Source: Pseudomonadota bacterium | GTDB taxonomy: Bacteria > Pseudomonadota > Gammaproteobacteria > Pseudomonadales > Pseudohongiellaceae | Length of the DNA stretch: 64,000 bases | Assembly: GCA_027621405.1 (NCBI GenBank) | Contig: JAQCBT010000003.1 | Location: forward strand, 62,001 to 126,000 | Direction of reading: 5' to 3' | Shown here: one piece after another, positions 28,317 through 38,143 of the stretch | Numbering within the stretch: position 1 is the stretch's first letter | Layout of the letters: each line of letters begins with the position of its first letter | Notes under the pieces: model-generated | The model's database searches: none | What the model was told of the DNA's origin: nothing | The model's input: the letters and a program-made list of their open reading frames with translations, nothing else | Position numbers and translations under genes: made by a program

Positions 28317-30479
28317 TCAGGATATTTCCTCGGTGAATATCTCGCGCCGGTATGGCGGCAGCGACTCAAGAATCTGCTTGCCGTAATGCTTGCTCACGAC
28401 TCGCTCATCGAACAGGGTGATGCGCCCCGAATCAGTTTCACTTCGCAGCAGTCGGCCGCTGGCCTGCACCAGTCTGAAGGCGGCATCGGGTACGGACAAG
28501 GTGATGAAGGCATTCTTGCCCTGTTGCTCCACCCAATCCGAGAGCGTGGTTTCGATGGGATCATTGGGCACGGCAAAGGGAATCTTCGCGATAAGCACGT
28601 GAGTGCAATACTTGCCGGGCAAGTCCACGCCTTCGGCGAAGCTGGCGAGACCAAAGATGAGGCTGCCCTTGCCTTCATCGACTCGCTGCCTGTGGTATTT
28701 GAGCAACTGAGCCTTCTGGTAATCGTCCTGGCACAACACCTTGTCGTGTAACTCATCGGGCAGACTCTGCATCACATCCAGCATCTGTCGCCGACTCGAA
28801 AACAGCATCAGAGCGGCGATGGGATCCTGCAGCAATGTTGGCAAGGCCTTGACGATGAGCGCCGTGTGCCTCTCATTATCGGAAGGCTCGCAATTCATTC
28901 GCGGTACGACCAGGGTCGCCGCGTTGGCAAAATCGAAGGGGCTGGGAATACTCAGGTAGCGGGTGCGTTCCGGCAGTCCGGCACGCAAGGCTAGCACATC
29001 GAAGCTGCCCAGGGCGGACAGCGTGGCCGAGGTCAGCACGGCACCGGCGCAGCGCTCCCACAGGCGCTCCTGCAGGTTGTCGGCGGCCAGCACCGGACTC
29101 GCAGAAAGCCCGATATCCGCGACGGAATCATCCTGGTTGAAACTGAGCCAACGTGCGGTTGGCGCCTTGCCCGCTACATCGGCAAAGGCATAGCTGGTCC
29201 ATAAGCCCAATGCTGCTGTGGCGCGTTTGCCCATACTGCCAAGCAGGGGAAACCAGTGCTCGGCCTGTTCCCTGCGTTCCAGCTCGACGCTGGTATCCAT
29301 CTCTTCTTTCAGGTCATCTGTTAGCGAGCCCAGGAGTGCGGACAATTGCTGGAAGTGATTCAACAATTTTCCCGCTGCCAGCTGAATCGCCTCGGGTACC
29401 TGCCCCATGCTGAATGACAGCTGGGCACGATTACCGTAGCTGTCAATCTGCGGTTCCGCATCGACCACCTGCTGCAGCAACATGCCCAGTTCATCGAGAC
29501 CGGCATCGCACTGCTCTTTTAGCTCTTCGAGGGAGACCAGCTCGTCCCCGGCCATGAAATCTGCTTCCACCAGTCGCCTGCAGGCATCCTGCACCCGGTC
29601 CAGCCAACCACGGGTCGCTCCTATCCTGGCGAAATTCGAGAAATGATTATTACTCTTCACCGGCAGGTGATGCGCCTCGTCAAATATATAGAAGCAAGAC
29701 TCCGGCTCAGGCAGGATTACTCCACCGCCGAGGGCAAGGTCCGAGAGGACGAGGTCATGATTACTGACGATGACGTCGGCCTTGTCGAGACTGTCGCGGG
29801 CACGAAAGAAGCAGCACTGGCGGAAATGGCTGCAGCGGCTTCCCAGGCATTGGGAATTATCGACGGTGAGCGGCATCCACTGGGCATCACTCAACGGTGA
29901 TTTCCATTCATCCCGATCACCCTGCCACTGACCCTGGCTCAGCGCCTCCAGCATTTCCTGGTACAGGCCATGATGCTCACTCTCGGCGTCCTGCAGGTCA
30001 TCACCATAGAGGTCCATCATGGCCTGCAGGCTGTCACTGGGCGCAAGCCTGTTGTCGAGCTGCGCCAGGCACAGGTAACGTCCCCTGCCCTTCGCCAGTG
30101 CCACGCTAAAGTCCAGGTCTGAACCCTGCAACACCTCGGGGATGTCTTTCAGCATGACCTGCTCCTGTAGTGCCACGGTGGCGGTGGCGACTACCACCTT
30201 CAGTTGCATCCGCTGGGCCAGGGGAATCACCGCCAGCAGGTAGGCCATGGTCTTGCCCGTACCAGTACCGGCCTCCACCACGCAGACGGGACCGGGTTCA
30301 CCCTCCACATACCCGGACAGGCAGCGAGCGATCTCGGCAATCATCAGCCGTTGGCCGTGCCGGGGTTTAAGATCTCGCGAGGCCAATAACTGGCGATAGG
30401 CTGCCTGAATTTGTTCCTTTACTTCATCTTCCAGCATCAAACGGCCCGGGCCTGTTGGGTGAACTTGTGGTGTGCTCAT
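28317..30479 (-). CDS. dinG: DinG-type ATP-dependent DNA helicase
   Basis: A superfamily 2, XPD-like 5'-3' helicase. I choose ATG 30479 (MSTPQVHP) over the track's TTG 30512; this gives 720 residues. Walker A is EAGTGTGKT and the Walker B/DEAH box is FDEAHHL. The [4Fe-4S] cluster cysteines are in RYLCLAQ and CLGSRCSHFRQCCFF. Motif IV-VI blocks include SATLSALGSFD, LFSSRRQML and QASGRLLRSETDSGR. It probably resolves R-loops and D-loops during repair. It is divergent from the DUF349 gene. Confidence 0.92.
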   Translation of the reverse strand: MSTPQVHPTGPGRLMLEDEVKEQIQAAYRQLLASRDLKPRHGQRLMIAEIARCLSGYVEGEPGPVCVVEAGTGTGKTMAYLLAVIPLAQRMQLKVVVATATVALQEQVMLKDIPEVLQGSDLDFSVALAKGRGRYLCLAQLDNRLAPSDSLQAMMDLYGDDLQDAESEHHGLYQEMLEALSQGQWQGDRDEWKSPLSDAQWMPLTVDNSQCLGSRCSHFRQCCFFRARDSLDKADVIVSNHDLVLSDLALGGGVILPEPESCFYIFDEAHHLPVKSNNHFSNFARIGATRGWLDRVQDACRRLVEADFMAGDELVSLEELKEQCDAGLDELGMLLQQVVDAEPQIDSYGNRAQLSFSMGQVPEAIQLAAGKLLNHFQQLSALLGSLTDDLKEEMDTSVELERREQAEHWFPLLGSMGKRATAALGLWTSYAFADVAGKAPTARWLSFNQDDSVADIGLSASPVLAADNLQERLWERCAGAVLTSATLSALGSFDVLALRAGLPERTRYLSIPSPFDFANAATLVVPRMNCEPSDNERHTALIVKALPTLLQDPIAALMLFSSRRQMLDVMQSLPDELHDKVLCQDDYQKAQLLKYHRQRVDEGKGSLIFGLASFAEGVDLPGKYCTHVLIAKIPFAVPNDPIETTLSDWVEQQGKNAFITLSVPDAAFRLVQASGRLLRSETDSGRITLFDERVVSKHYGKQILESLPPYRREIFTEEIS

Positions 30480-30689
30480 TATACCTGCAACCAGGCCAGG
30501 AAAACGCGGCAAGCCGGGCCAGTCCTGCCTGACTGCATGAGACCAGATACTGGCGCATCATCAGAAAGGCCTTTAGCAAGAACTTCTGATAAAATCCTGT
30601 CTTATCAAAGAATCCTTTCATTTCCCCTGCGACTCAAAAGGGATCAGGAATGAATGGAAATAATCCAATTCCGCCTGGCAGTTTAGTAA

Positions 30690-32852
30690 ATGGCACCGAC
30701 AAGCACCAAAGAAAGCACGCAAATACCTGAATCAACGGCGGCAGAAACGCCTGCAGCGGATATTCAAGCGCCTGCGGACAACACCGAAGCGCCGACGCTC
30801 GAGAACGAAGAGCAATTGGCGAGCCAGGAACCGGTAACAGTTGCCGGAACCGCAGTCGTACAGGAAACGACTCCTCCCTCTGAGGATTCGTCTGCATCGA
30901 CTGCTGTGGAAGCCGCTGAATCTCCCGATAAAATTGCCTCAGACGACAAATCCGCCGCGCAGGCCAATTCGTCCGCATCCGAACAGGAGCAAGCTGCCAG
31001 CAAGCCCAAACCCAAACCCGCCGTCGATATCAATGTCGCCGAAGAGTTGGACAAGTTGGTCGTGGAACTGGAAAAAATTGGCCACAAGGCCACAGCCAAG
31101 CTGGTAACCGTCGACAATCTGCTCAATCGCTTTCGCAAGCTTATAGCCGAGGATGAAGAAGCCCTTCTCGTCAAAGCCAACTCTATTCGCGAATCACTCA
31201 CCAGCAGATTCGAAGACAATGCAAAACACCAGCGAAGCCTGCAGAAAGCAACCGACGAGTTACTGGATAAACTCGAAAAAGCGCTCGCCGAGGGCCAGTC
31301 TCTCGATGCCCTCCCCACCTGGGATCGCATACAGGGCAATATCAGCAACACCAATGGCGACATCAGGCAAGCGTTGCAGGCCCGGGCTAATCCTTTCAAG
31401 GCCAGGATACTTGAGCTGCGGGACTGGAAAATATTTGCTGCCACCGAGAAGAAGAAAGAGCTCATCCAGCAGATGGAACAGCTTTGTGAATCGAAAATGC
31501 ATGCTGGAGACAGGAGCAAGCACATCACCCGCCTGCACAAGGAATGGAAGGAATTGGGACATTCCAACCAGAACGAAGAATTGTGGCAGCAGTTCAAGCA
31601 GTTCTCCGATCGTGCCTACGAACCCTGTGCGGAATATTTCAAGGAACGCAAACAACAGATGGCGACCAACCTGAAGGCGCGCCGCGAACTCTGTGATCAT
31701 CTGGAAGAACAGATCAAGGGCCTGTCCGCGGCCGAAGGTGAAACCAGGCTTAAAGACATCAACCAGCTGATCAAGGATGCAGAAGACACCTGGAAAAAGC
31801 ACGCTCCGGTCGAGCAGTCACGCATACGCTCGCTGCAGAAGCGCTTCTATGACAGCATCAATGTGCTACGTAAGCAACGCAAGTCCATGCTTAAGGGCAA
31901 CACCAATGCCAAGCGTGCACTCATCGAACAGGCCAATGCATTGCTGGAGATGGAAGATCGCAGCCAGGCTATCGCCGAGGCCAAGCGCCTGCAGAAGGAA
32001 TGGAAAGAGATCGGACCTACATCCTTCAAAGAAGATAAAGAACACTGGGAAAACTTCCGCGCCGCTTGCGACAAGCTGTTCGATTCACCTGGCAAGGAAA
32101 AACCACAGCGCAGTTCACGTCGCCAGACCAGCGAGAAAGAAATTCAGGGCAAGCTCAGCGCACTGGAGAAAATCTTCGAACTGGGAGAGGCCGAGCTGCA
32201 GCAAGCCCGCGCTGAATACCAAGACCTGGCACAGGGCTTCTCCTCTGCACTAGATGCACTGGACAAGCGACAACGCAGCAAGTTTCTCGATCGCTTCAAT
32301 GGCATCAAGCGCAAGATAGACAATCGCCTGAAGACTCTGCCCGACAGGAAGAGCCTGGCACTCATTGAGCAGTTGCAGGCATCGCTTGATTACCTGCAGA
32401 ACATCGAGTCCGCTTTGCAGACGTCTGAAGCAGACGCCTTCAACGCCGCGAGACAGCAGTTCTCACAGGAAGAGTGGCAGGCGCTGGACAAGGTAAAGTC
32501 TGATTCACTGTTGGAGATACTGCAGCGGCGCGCGGGCGCGGTACAGGACTCCGCAAGCGCAGAAGATTATGCTGAACGTATTGCGGAAGCGACAGAGATT
32601 GCCCGGGAGTTGTGCATACAGGTCGAGATTCGTGCGGGCAACGATTCCCCGCAGGCTGACCAGGGCAAGCGCATGGAAATTCAACTGGCGCAACTGCAGA
32701 AGGGATTGGGTCAGGCGCGTTATACCAGCAAGGAGAATCTGCAATTCATACAGGAAGCCAGGCTGAAACTGCTGTGTCTCGGCCCGCTCACGGAAGCCGA
32801 CCGGGCAACTTTCAGGCAGCGTCTTGAGGACAGCTCAAAACGTCTCCTCTGA
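30690..32852 (+). CDS. DUF349 coiled-coil protein
   Basis: A 720-residue cytosolic protein. Residues 1-110 are Ala/Glu/Pro/Ser-rich and disordered. The rest carries repeated DUF349 segments, seen as HITRLHKEWKELGHSNQNE, EQSRIRSLQKRFYDSINVLR and AKRLQKEWKEIGPTSFKED, separated by long charged helices. The LxKEWKELG pattern is diagnostic of DUF349. The biochemical role of this family is not firmly known. ATG at 30690 has no clear ribosome site. Its 3' end overlaps the convergent acyltransferase gene by 18 bases. Confidence 0.85.
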   Translation: MAPTSTKESTQIPESTAAETPAADIQAPADNTEAPTLENEEQLASQEPVTVAGTAVVQETTPPSEDSSASTAVEAAESPDKIASDDKSAAQANSSASEQEQAASKPKPKPAVDINVAEELDKLVVELEKIGHKATAKLVTVDNLLNRFRKLIAEDEEALLVKANSIRESLTSRFEDNAKHQRSLQKATDELLDKLEKALAEGQSLDALPTWDRIQGNISNTNGDIRQALQARANPFKARILELRDWKIFAATEKKKELIQQMEQLCESKMHAGDRSKHITRLHKEWKELGHSNQNEELWQQFKQFSDRAYEPCAEYFKERKQQMATNLKARRELCDHLEEQIKGLSAAEGETRLKDINQLIKDAEDTWKKHAPVEQSRIRSLQKRFYDSINVLRKQRKSMLKGNTNAKRALIEQANALLEMEDRSQAIAEAKRLQKEWKEIGPTSFKEDKEHWENFRAACDKLFDSPGKEKPQRSSRRQTSEKEIQGKLSALEKIFELGEAELQQARAEYQDLAQGFSSALDALDKRQRSKFLDRFNGIKRKIDNRLKTLPDRKSLALIEQLQASLDYLQNIESALQTSEADAFNAARQQFSQEEWQALDKVKSDSLLEILQRRAGAVQDSASAEDYAERIAEATEIARELCIQVEIRAGNDSPQADQGKRMEIQLAQLQKGLGQARYTSKENLQFIQEARLKLLCLGPLTEADRATFRQRLEDSSKRLL

Positions 32853-34019
32853 GTTTTCTGACAGGCCCTCATTGGCCTGCTCCACAGCCAGCTTGCTCAT
32901 CACCGGATTAGCATAACTGAACAGCCAGTGCTTGAGCAGCTGTGGATTCACGGCTTTCAGCCGCTTCTCGAACTTGCGCCGGGATTCCTTGCTAATGTCA
33001 TCGCCATCAGGCAGCCCTCGCACCTTGTGCAGGGGAATCATGCCGTCCTGTTTGAGCCGTTCCAGGGCCAGGTAATTCATGTCCCGTAACTGGTAATTGG
33101 ACAGTATCTGGTCATCGATCTGGCCAGCGATCACCTCGGGGTCATCGCTGGTGATCGACAATTCTTCACCAAAGGCCACGTGCACCTTGCCCTTGAAACC
33201 CACCATACCGGTAACGATGCTCTTGATGTCGGTATCGTCGGTCTTGGTATAGCTGCCGTTGGTTTCGATCTGGTAGAGCTCATCCGCCTTCATCACATCA
33301 CAGGCATCGTACTCATAGGAAATCGAAACCGGCAGTATGTGCAGCTGGCGCAGTGCGGCCGACAATGGGATATCCCGCTTGCTCATGGCCAGCATCTTCA
33401 GCAAGGCGGGGTCGGTACGGTCGATACCATCCTTGGCCCTTCCTTCGCGCTGGGCGATCCATACGTTTTCACCGTTTTCGATGCAGTGATGGATGTATTC
33501 CGACAGCAAAACCATGGATTGCAGCATCTCCCGTCCCTTCTGGGAGCGCTTTACTATGAAACTCTTGTTCAGGCGCATGAGGTCGGTGACGAAGGGTTTC
33601 TTTAGCAGGTTATCGCCGATGGCGATCTGCAGGGTGCCGTGTCCCGCATGGTAGAGCTTGTAATTGACAAAGGCCGGGTCCATGGAGATGTCCCGGTGAT
33701 TACAGATAAACAGGTAATTGCGCCCGGGCCGCAGGTTGTCCATGCCGGAATGAGTCAGTTCCGTCGTGGTCTCACCAATCATCTTGTCCATGTAGATGGC
33801 GATGACGTCCTGCATGGTTTTGACGTCTTTCACCCCTTTCACCTGGCCGCGCAGCTTGCTCTTCGCCAGCCGCAGAACCAGTCCCGGAAAAAGGCTGGTC
33901 AGCCGTGGATAATAGAAGCGGGCGATACTGCCCAGGAACTCCTCGTTGTTGATCAGCCTGTCCAGTACCGGCCTAATCTGATGATCCTGATAGGGACGAA
34001 TCTCCTCAAACTTGTCCAA
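32835..34019 (-). CDS. 1-acylglycerol-3-phosphate acyltransferase-like protein
   Basis: A 394-residue LPLAT-superfamily protein. Acyltransferase motif I appears as CNHRDISMDPAF and motif III as QREGRAKDGIDRT; a later NxLLKKPFV block fits motif II. In most PlsB/PlsC enzymes motif I is H-x4-D; here the Asp after the His is one residue further (H-x5-D), or the Asp of HRD is used. It probably acylates a glycerolipid or lysophospholipid at the inner membrane, but the acceptor is unknown. The start is TTG at the track's limit; ATGs inside are much later. Its stop lies inside the end of the DUF349 gene. Confidence 0.8.
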   Translation of the reverse strand: MDKFEEIRPYQDHQIRPVLDRLINNEEFLGSIARFYYPRLTSLFPGLVLRLAKSKLRGQVKGVKDVKTMQDVIAIYMDKMIGETTTELTHSGMDNLRPGRNYLFICNHRDISMDPAFVNYKLYHAGHGTLQIAIGDNLLKKPFVTDLMRLNKSFIVKRSQKGREMLQSMVLLSEYIHHCIENGENVWIAQREGRAKDGIDRTDPALLKMLAMSKRDIPLSAALRQLHILPVSISYEYDACDVMKADELYQIETNGSYTKTDDTDIKSIVTGMVGFKGKVHVAFGEELSITSDDPEVIAGQIDDQILSNYQLRDMNYLALERLKQDGMIPLHKVRGLPDGDDISKESRRKFEKRLKAVNPQLLKHWLFSYANPVMSKLAVEQANEGLSENSEETF

Positions 34020-34730
34020 AAATTAATTCCTTTATTTTCAGTAATATACTGGCACTAGTTAAACTTATTATTAAGCCAGTATCGGGGCACGCGAATTGTA
34101 TCTCCTCTCCGGGAGTTTGTGTACCGCCCGGCCCCGTTGGCCAGGCTCCGGCAGATTTGCCGTGCCCAGGATGCATCCCGCTGGCCCCAATGCGTAAAGA
34201 TACCGCGATTACCAAGCTATTCCGGGTCCTGATAGCTCTTTTGACCGCGATGTGGGCGCTAAATTCATCCTGGCAGGCCCCACAGTTCCCGTTCTCGCCC
34301 CTTGCGGTAGAGAATGTCTCTGCGTGCTTTCTGGATCGCTGCATCTGCAGCGCAGACCGGATGTGGCGCTCCTGCATACTTTACTGCGTGAGGTAAATTC
34401 TAAATATACAGTTTATCTATTTGTTTTTATTGAATTATTAGTAGCATAAAATCAAGTCCCGCTGTAGCTTCTTGCTCAATTCAGGGCTGCCTGCTGAGGC
34501 ATAATGGAGTCGACCCAGGCGGCTATCAGGCCCCTGAGCCCCGCAATAGAAAATCTGGGGGAATACACGGTTTTGGGTGGCGAAACAGCTATTTGGCTAC
34601 CATACTTTCTCAATATAACCAGCAATTGGCAAAACCGTCGCTTTCATAGCCGAAGAGCCAAGCTGCCACAAAACCCTGGCAAGCCAATCCTCCAGATTGC
34701 GAGCTTTCAACTTACAAGGAGAGTAAGTAG
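34020..34730. other. 711-bp intergenic region, nothing recognised
   Basis: No ORF here has family features. The segment 34390-34450 is distinctly AT-rich (AAATATACAGTTTATCTATTTG) against a GC-rich background and could hold a promoter for the DUF2971 gene. I looked for tRNA, riboswitch and terminator patterns and saw none. Confidence 0.5.
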
Positions 34731-35645
34731 GTGCAGCAACCCACTTCACTGGTCAAGTTTACTGACCCGGAAGCAGGTATCCGTATCCTGTCAGATTCAC
34801 AGCTGCGCTGGAGTGCCCCGGTGCTGTTTGCTGACCCGTTCGAGCTCAATCATCATTCAACCCTGAATTTTGACTCACGCAAGCTGCTCTCCTCCTGCGT
34901 CAAATCCACCATGGGCCTGATTTTCTCCAGGGATGACCCCATGGGCAGCAGCCCATTGATCAAGGCCATCCGCCGCTGGCACAGCGAAGACCGCTTCGAC
35001 AACGAGGAAGAGGCCCAGGAAGTGCTCAGCGAGTTACTCACGTCCATGGTGCAGCACCGGGAGCCGGAGATGTTGCGGCTCATGAAGGACTGGCGAGACT
35101 ATACACGGCGCCTGCGCATCCTCTGCCTGACAGAGAAGCATGACGAGAACAGCCTGTGGCGGCGCTATGCCGACAATCACCGGGGCATTGCTATCCGTTT
35201 TGCCTGTGGTGACGAAACCTCCCTGCCCAAACCACTGGCGGTGCGCTATAGAGAAACAAAGCCGGAAATCACGCCGCTGGCGGAGCAGATGGAAATTCTG
35301 ATGAACCAGACCAATGTCGAGGTTCAGGACAGCTTTCCTGACAAGTTCCTCAGCAAATCCAAGGCGGACATCAAGGAGCGGGAATGGCGCATCCTGAGAC
35401 ATGTCGACGGCAATAACCTCCCCGAAGACGAAACGCTGTGGTATGAGCAAGTGCCATTCCAGGAAACCGAGGTACGCGCCATTTATTTCGGGGTCGCCAC
35501 CGATGCCAGGCTCAAACAGGACATCAGCAATCTCGTGAAGCGCCGCTACCCCAGGACCAAGTTGTACCAGGCGCGAACCCAGGCAGCCAATTTCGAACTG
35601 GAATTCGATCGCATAGACAGTAATGGTGCGCTGATCGAACAGTAA
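34731..35645 (+). CDS. DUF2971 protein
   Basis: A 304-residue soluble protein beginning at GTG with AAGGAG 10 bases upstream. It shows the DUF2971 signature: ILCLTEKHDENSLWRRYADNHRGIAIRF near residues 130-160, and a C-terminal EWRILRHVDG and EVRAIYFGV region. The function of DUF2971 is not established; members are patchy across bacteria. It is a single gene in a low-density stretch, divergent from the acyltransferase, with an AT-rich upstream region. That could mean recent acquisition, but codon use looks ordinary to the eye. Confidence 0.8.
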   Translation: MQQPTSLVKFTDPEAGIRILSDSQLRWSAPVLFADPFELNHHSTLNFDSRKLLSSCVKSTMGLIFSRDDPMGSSPLIKAIRRWHSEDRFDNEEEAQEVLSELLTSMVQHREPEMLRLMKDWRDYTRRLRILCLTEKHDENSLWRRYADNHRGIAIRFACGDETSLPKPLAVRYRETKPEITPLAEQMEILMNQTNVEVQDSFPDKFLSKSKADIKEREWRILRHVDGNNLPEDETLWYEQVPFQETEVRAIYFGVATDARLKQDISNLVKRRYPRTKLYQARTQAANFELEFDRIDSNGALIEQ

Positions 35646-35813
35646 ATACCCCGCTTCACTAAAGCGTCACTCCCGCGTGGCCTTTTAGCCAGACTTCCCA
35701 CCTTAGTTTTCCCGGGCTGCAACAAAACTTTCATATAAGTTTCAAGGTTCGGTAATAAAAATCGCCTAGGCTGCGCCGACACAAACCATAACCTAGAGGG
35801 CTTCACTAGAGTT

Positions 35814-36638
35814 ATGCCAACAACCAAGCCAATTCGCGTTCGAAGTGTGTGGATCTCAGATGTGCATCTGGGTTTCAAGGGTTGCCAGGCAGAAGTATTG
35901 CTGGATTTTCTCCACTCGGTTGAGACCGACTACCTGTTCCTGGTAGGCGACATCGTCGACTTCTGGAGCATCAGGAAAGCACCTTACTGGCCTCAGTCTC
36001 ATACCAATGTCATACGCTCCATCCTCGGTAAAGCCAAGCACAACACCAAGGTGATATATGTGCCGGGCAATCATGACGAACAGATGCGCGATTGTGTCGG
36101 ACACAAGTTCGGCAATCTGGAAATCCATCTCGACTACGTGCACACCACTGCCGATGGCAAGAAACTGCTAATCATGCATGGCGATGAATTTGACCTTATC
36201 GTCAAAAACAGCCGTTGGCTAGCCAACCTCGGCAGCTGGGCTTATGAAATTTTGTTAAACATGAATCACCATGTGAATCGCTTCCGCAAGCTATTCAACT
36301 ATTCCTACTGGTCACTGGCTGCCTACCTGAAACACAAGGTTAAGAATGCGGTGAGCTATATCGGCAGCTTTGAAGATGCCCTCGCGCATTTCGCCAGGGA
36401 ACGGGAAGTAGATGGCGTCGTCTGCGGTCACATCCACCACGCAGAAATACGCAAGATCGAAGACATACTCTATTGTAACGATGGTGACTGGGTAGAGAGC
36501 TGCACTGCCATGTTCGAGCATCCGGATGGCAAGCTGGAACTGGTACATTGGGCTCAACAATATGAACGTAATATGGCCCGGGAGCAGACACTTCTGCTGC
36601 AAGATGATTCGCTCAAGACCGATCAGAAAGCAGCCTGA
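35814..36638 (+). CDS. LpxH-like UDP-2,3-diacylglucosamine pyrophosphatase family metallohydrolase
   Basis: A 274-residue calcineurin-type phosphoesterase. All metal motifs are present: WISDVHLG, VGDIVDFW, PGNHDE, MHGDEFD and GHIHHAEI. It is longer than E. coli LpxH and fits the second, broader LpxH-like clade. It probably cleaves a nucleotide-activated lipid or sugar at the membrane face. A GT4 glycosyltransferase follows 110 bases downstream on the same strand, and such pairs suggest a glycolipid pathway. It could be a second copy to a true lpxH elsewhere. The ribosome site before the ATG is weak. Confidence 0.82.
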   Translation: MPTTKPIRVRSVWISDVHLGFKGCQAEVLLDFLHSVETDYLFLVGDIVDFWSIRKAPYWPQSHTNVIRSILGKAKHNTKVIYVPGNHDEQMRDCVGHKFGNLEIHLDYVHTTADGKKLLIMHGDEFDLIVKNSRWLANLGSWAYEILLNMNHHVNRFRKLFNYSYWSLAAYLKHKVKNAVSYIGSFEDALAHFAREREVDGVVCGHIHHAEIRKIEDILYCNDGDWVESCTAMFEHPDGKLELVHWAQQYERNMAREQTLLLQDDSLKTDQKAA

Positions 36639-36748
36639 CCTGGCTTCAGTCGCTGCGACTAAGCTGACACTGGTTCCTGGTAACGCACTATCCCCTTCTC
36701 CAGTCAAACCGATTCCCTTATTCCAACCAAGCCCAAAGAGAACTGCCC

Positions 36749-37936
36749 ATGCGTATCCTGATGGTTTCCGATGTCTATTTTCCGCGCATCAATGGCGTAT
36801 CGACTTCTATCCAGACCTTCAAGCAGGAGTTTGAGAAGCAGGGGCATGAAGTCGTCCTTATCGCTCCGAGCTACCCACAGGATTACCCCACGGACGAGAC
36901 CATCCTGCGTATCAACTCCAGGGGAGTGTTGTTCGACCCTGAAGACCGCATGATGCACTACCGGGACATCCTGGCCCTGTTGCCTCGACTACAGGAAATG
37001 AGTTTCGATCTCGTGCATATACATACACCATTCGTTGCTCATTATGCTGGAGTGAAGTTGGCGAATTCTCTGGCTATCCCATGCGTCGTCACCTATCACA
37101 CGCTGTTCGAGGAGTACCTGTTCCACTATATACCTTTCCTGCCCAGATCCTTGCTACGCGCATTCGCACGGCGCTTCTCGCGCACCCAGTGCAACCAGGT
37201 GGATAGTGTGGTGGCGCCCTCCTCAGTAATTGTGGACCTGCTGCATCGCTACGGGGTCGAGCAGTCTATAGACATCATCCCCACCGGCATTCGCTCAGGA
37301 AGTTTCAGCGAAGGCGATGGCAGCAGCTTCCGTCGACAGTTTGGCATTCCCGAAGACAGCATCGTGTTATTGAACGTCAGCCGGGTAGCCCACGAGAAGA
37401 ACCTGGGGCTACTGTTGAACATGCTCAAGCTCGCCGTGCAGAAGAACCCAAAAATATGCCTCGTTATCGCCGGCGAGGGTCCCGCTCGCAAGGCCTGCGT
37501 GGAACAGGCGCAGCAACTGGGTCTGAACGAGCACATCTATTTTGTGGGATACCTTGACCGCGCCACGCAGTTGATCGACTGCTACCACAGCGCAGATCTC
37601 TTCGTGTTCTCCTCCAGGACCGAAACCCAGGGCCTGGTACTACTGGAAGCCATAGCTGCCGGAACACCGGTGGTGTCGGTGGCCGCCATGGGAACTCGTG
37701 ACATCCTCATAGACTGCCCCGCCGCCCAGATCGTGGAAGATGACCCCCAGGCGTTCGCTGATACCCTGCTTGAGATCGTGGAGGACCCCGCGCGCATGAA
37801 GTCGCTGCAGGACAATTGTGAAGCTGCGGTACAAGCCTGGGACTCCACTACCATGGCCAGCAAGATGTTGGGCTTCTATCGGAAAGTGCTGGCGACCCAG
37901 CCAGCGAACTCGGTGCAGGTACCCAATGAAGTCTGA
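36749..37936 (+). CDS. GT4-family glycosyltransferase
   Basis: A 395-residue GT-B-fold enzyme. The N-terminal domain starts MRILMVSDVYFPRINGVSTS. The C-terminal nucleotide-sugar site is in SRVAHEKNLGLLL, VIAGEGPARK and SSRTETQGLVLLEAIAAGTP, with the EX7E pattern of retaining GT4 enzymes. Related proteins glycosylate diacylglycerol or phosphatidylinositol. Next to an LpxH-like hydrolase and not far from an acyltransferase, a role in a membrane glycolipid is likely. Donor and acceptor are not determined. Confidence 0.87.
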   Translation: MRILMVSDVYFPRINGVSTSIQTFKQEFEKQGHEVVLIAPSYPQDYPTDETILRINSRGVLFDPEDRMMHYRDILALLPRLQEMSFDLVHIHTPFVAHYAGVKLANSLAIPCVVTYHTLFEEYLFHYIPFLPRSLLRAFARRFSRTQCNQVDSVVAPSSVIVDLLHRYGVEQSIDIIPTGIRSGSFSEGDGSSFRRQFGIPEDSIVLLNVSRVAHEKNLGLLLNMLKLAVQKNPKICLVIAGEGPARKACVEQAQQLGLNEHIYFVGYLDRATQLIDCYHSADLFVFSSRTETQGLVLLEAIAAGTPVVSVAAMGTRDILIDCPAAQIVEDDPQAFADTLLEIVEDPARMKSLQDNCEAAVQAWDSTTMASKMLGFYRKVLATQPANSVQVPNEV

Positions 37937-38006
37937 ACTGCTTGGCTGGTGACGATGAGGACTGGTCTGGCAGGCGTGCACTTAGAGAAAATAGGGACCA
38001 AAAAAA

Positions 38007-38033
38007 AAGCGCCAACCTCGAGGGAAGGCGCTT
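38007..38033 (-). terminator. Rho-independent terminator of the phoD-like gene
   Basis: AAGCGCC and GGCGCTT pair across a 13-base region that itself contains CCTCGAGG. On the minus strand the stem is followed by a run of eight or nine T, directly downstream of the minus-strand operon ending at 38144. The plus strand lacks the T run. Confidence 0.75.
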
Positions 38034-38143
38034 ACTGAGTCAAGGGGAAGACATCATTAAACAGTTCAAGCACAGCTTACTATCCAATGATGACGTCATA
38101 ATTACAGTTTGTTGTACTTTTTGTGAATGACTTCGGAACGGCT

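Noticed and set aside
34560-34730. Possible riboswitch in the DUF2971 leader
   Set aside because: I looked for c-di-GMP, cobalamin and similar conserved cores and found none that fits.
34504-34866. 120-residue ORF overlapping the DUF2971 start
   Set aside because: Wrong frame relative to a gene with a good ribosome site and a clear domain; composition is random.
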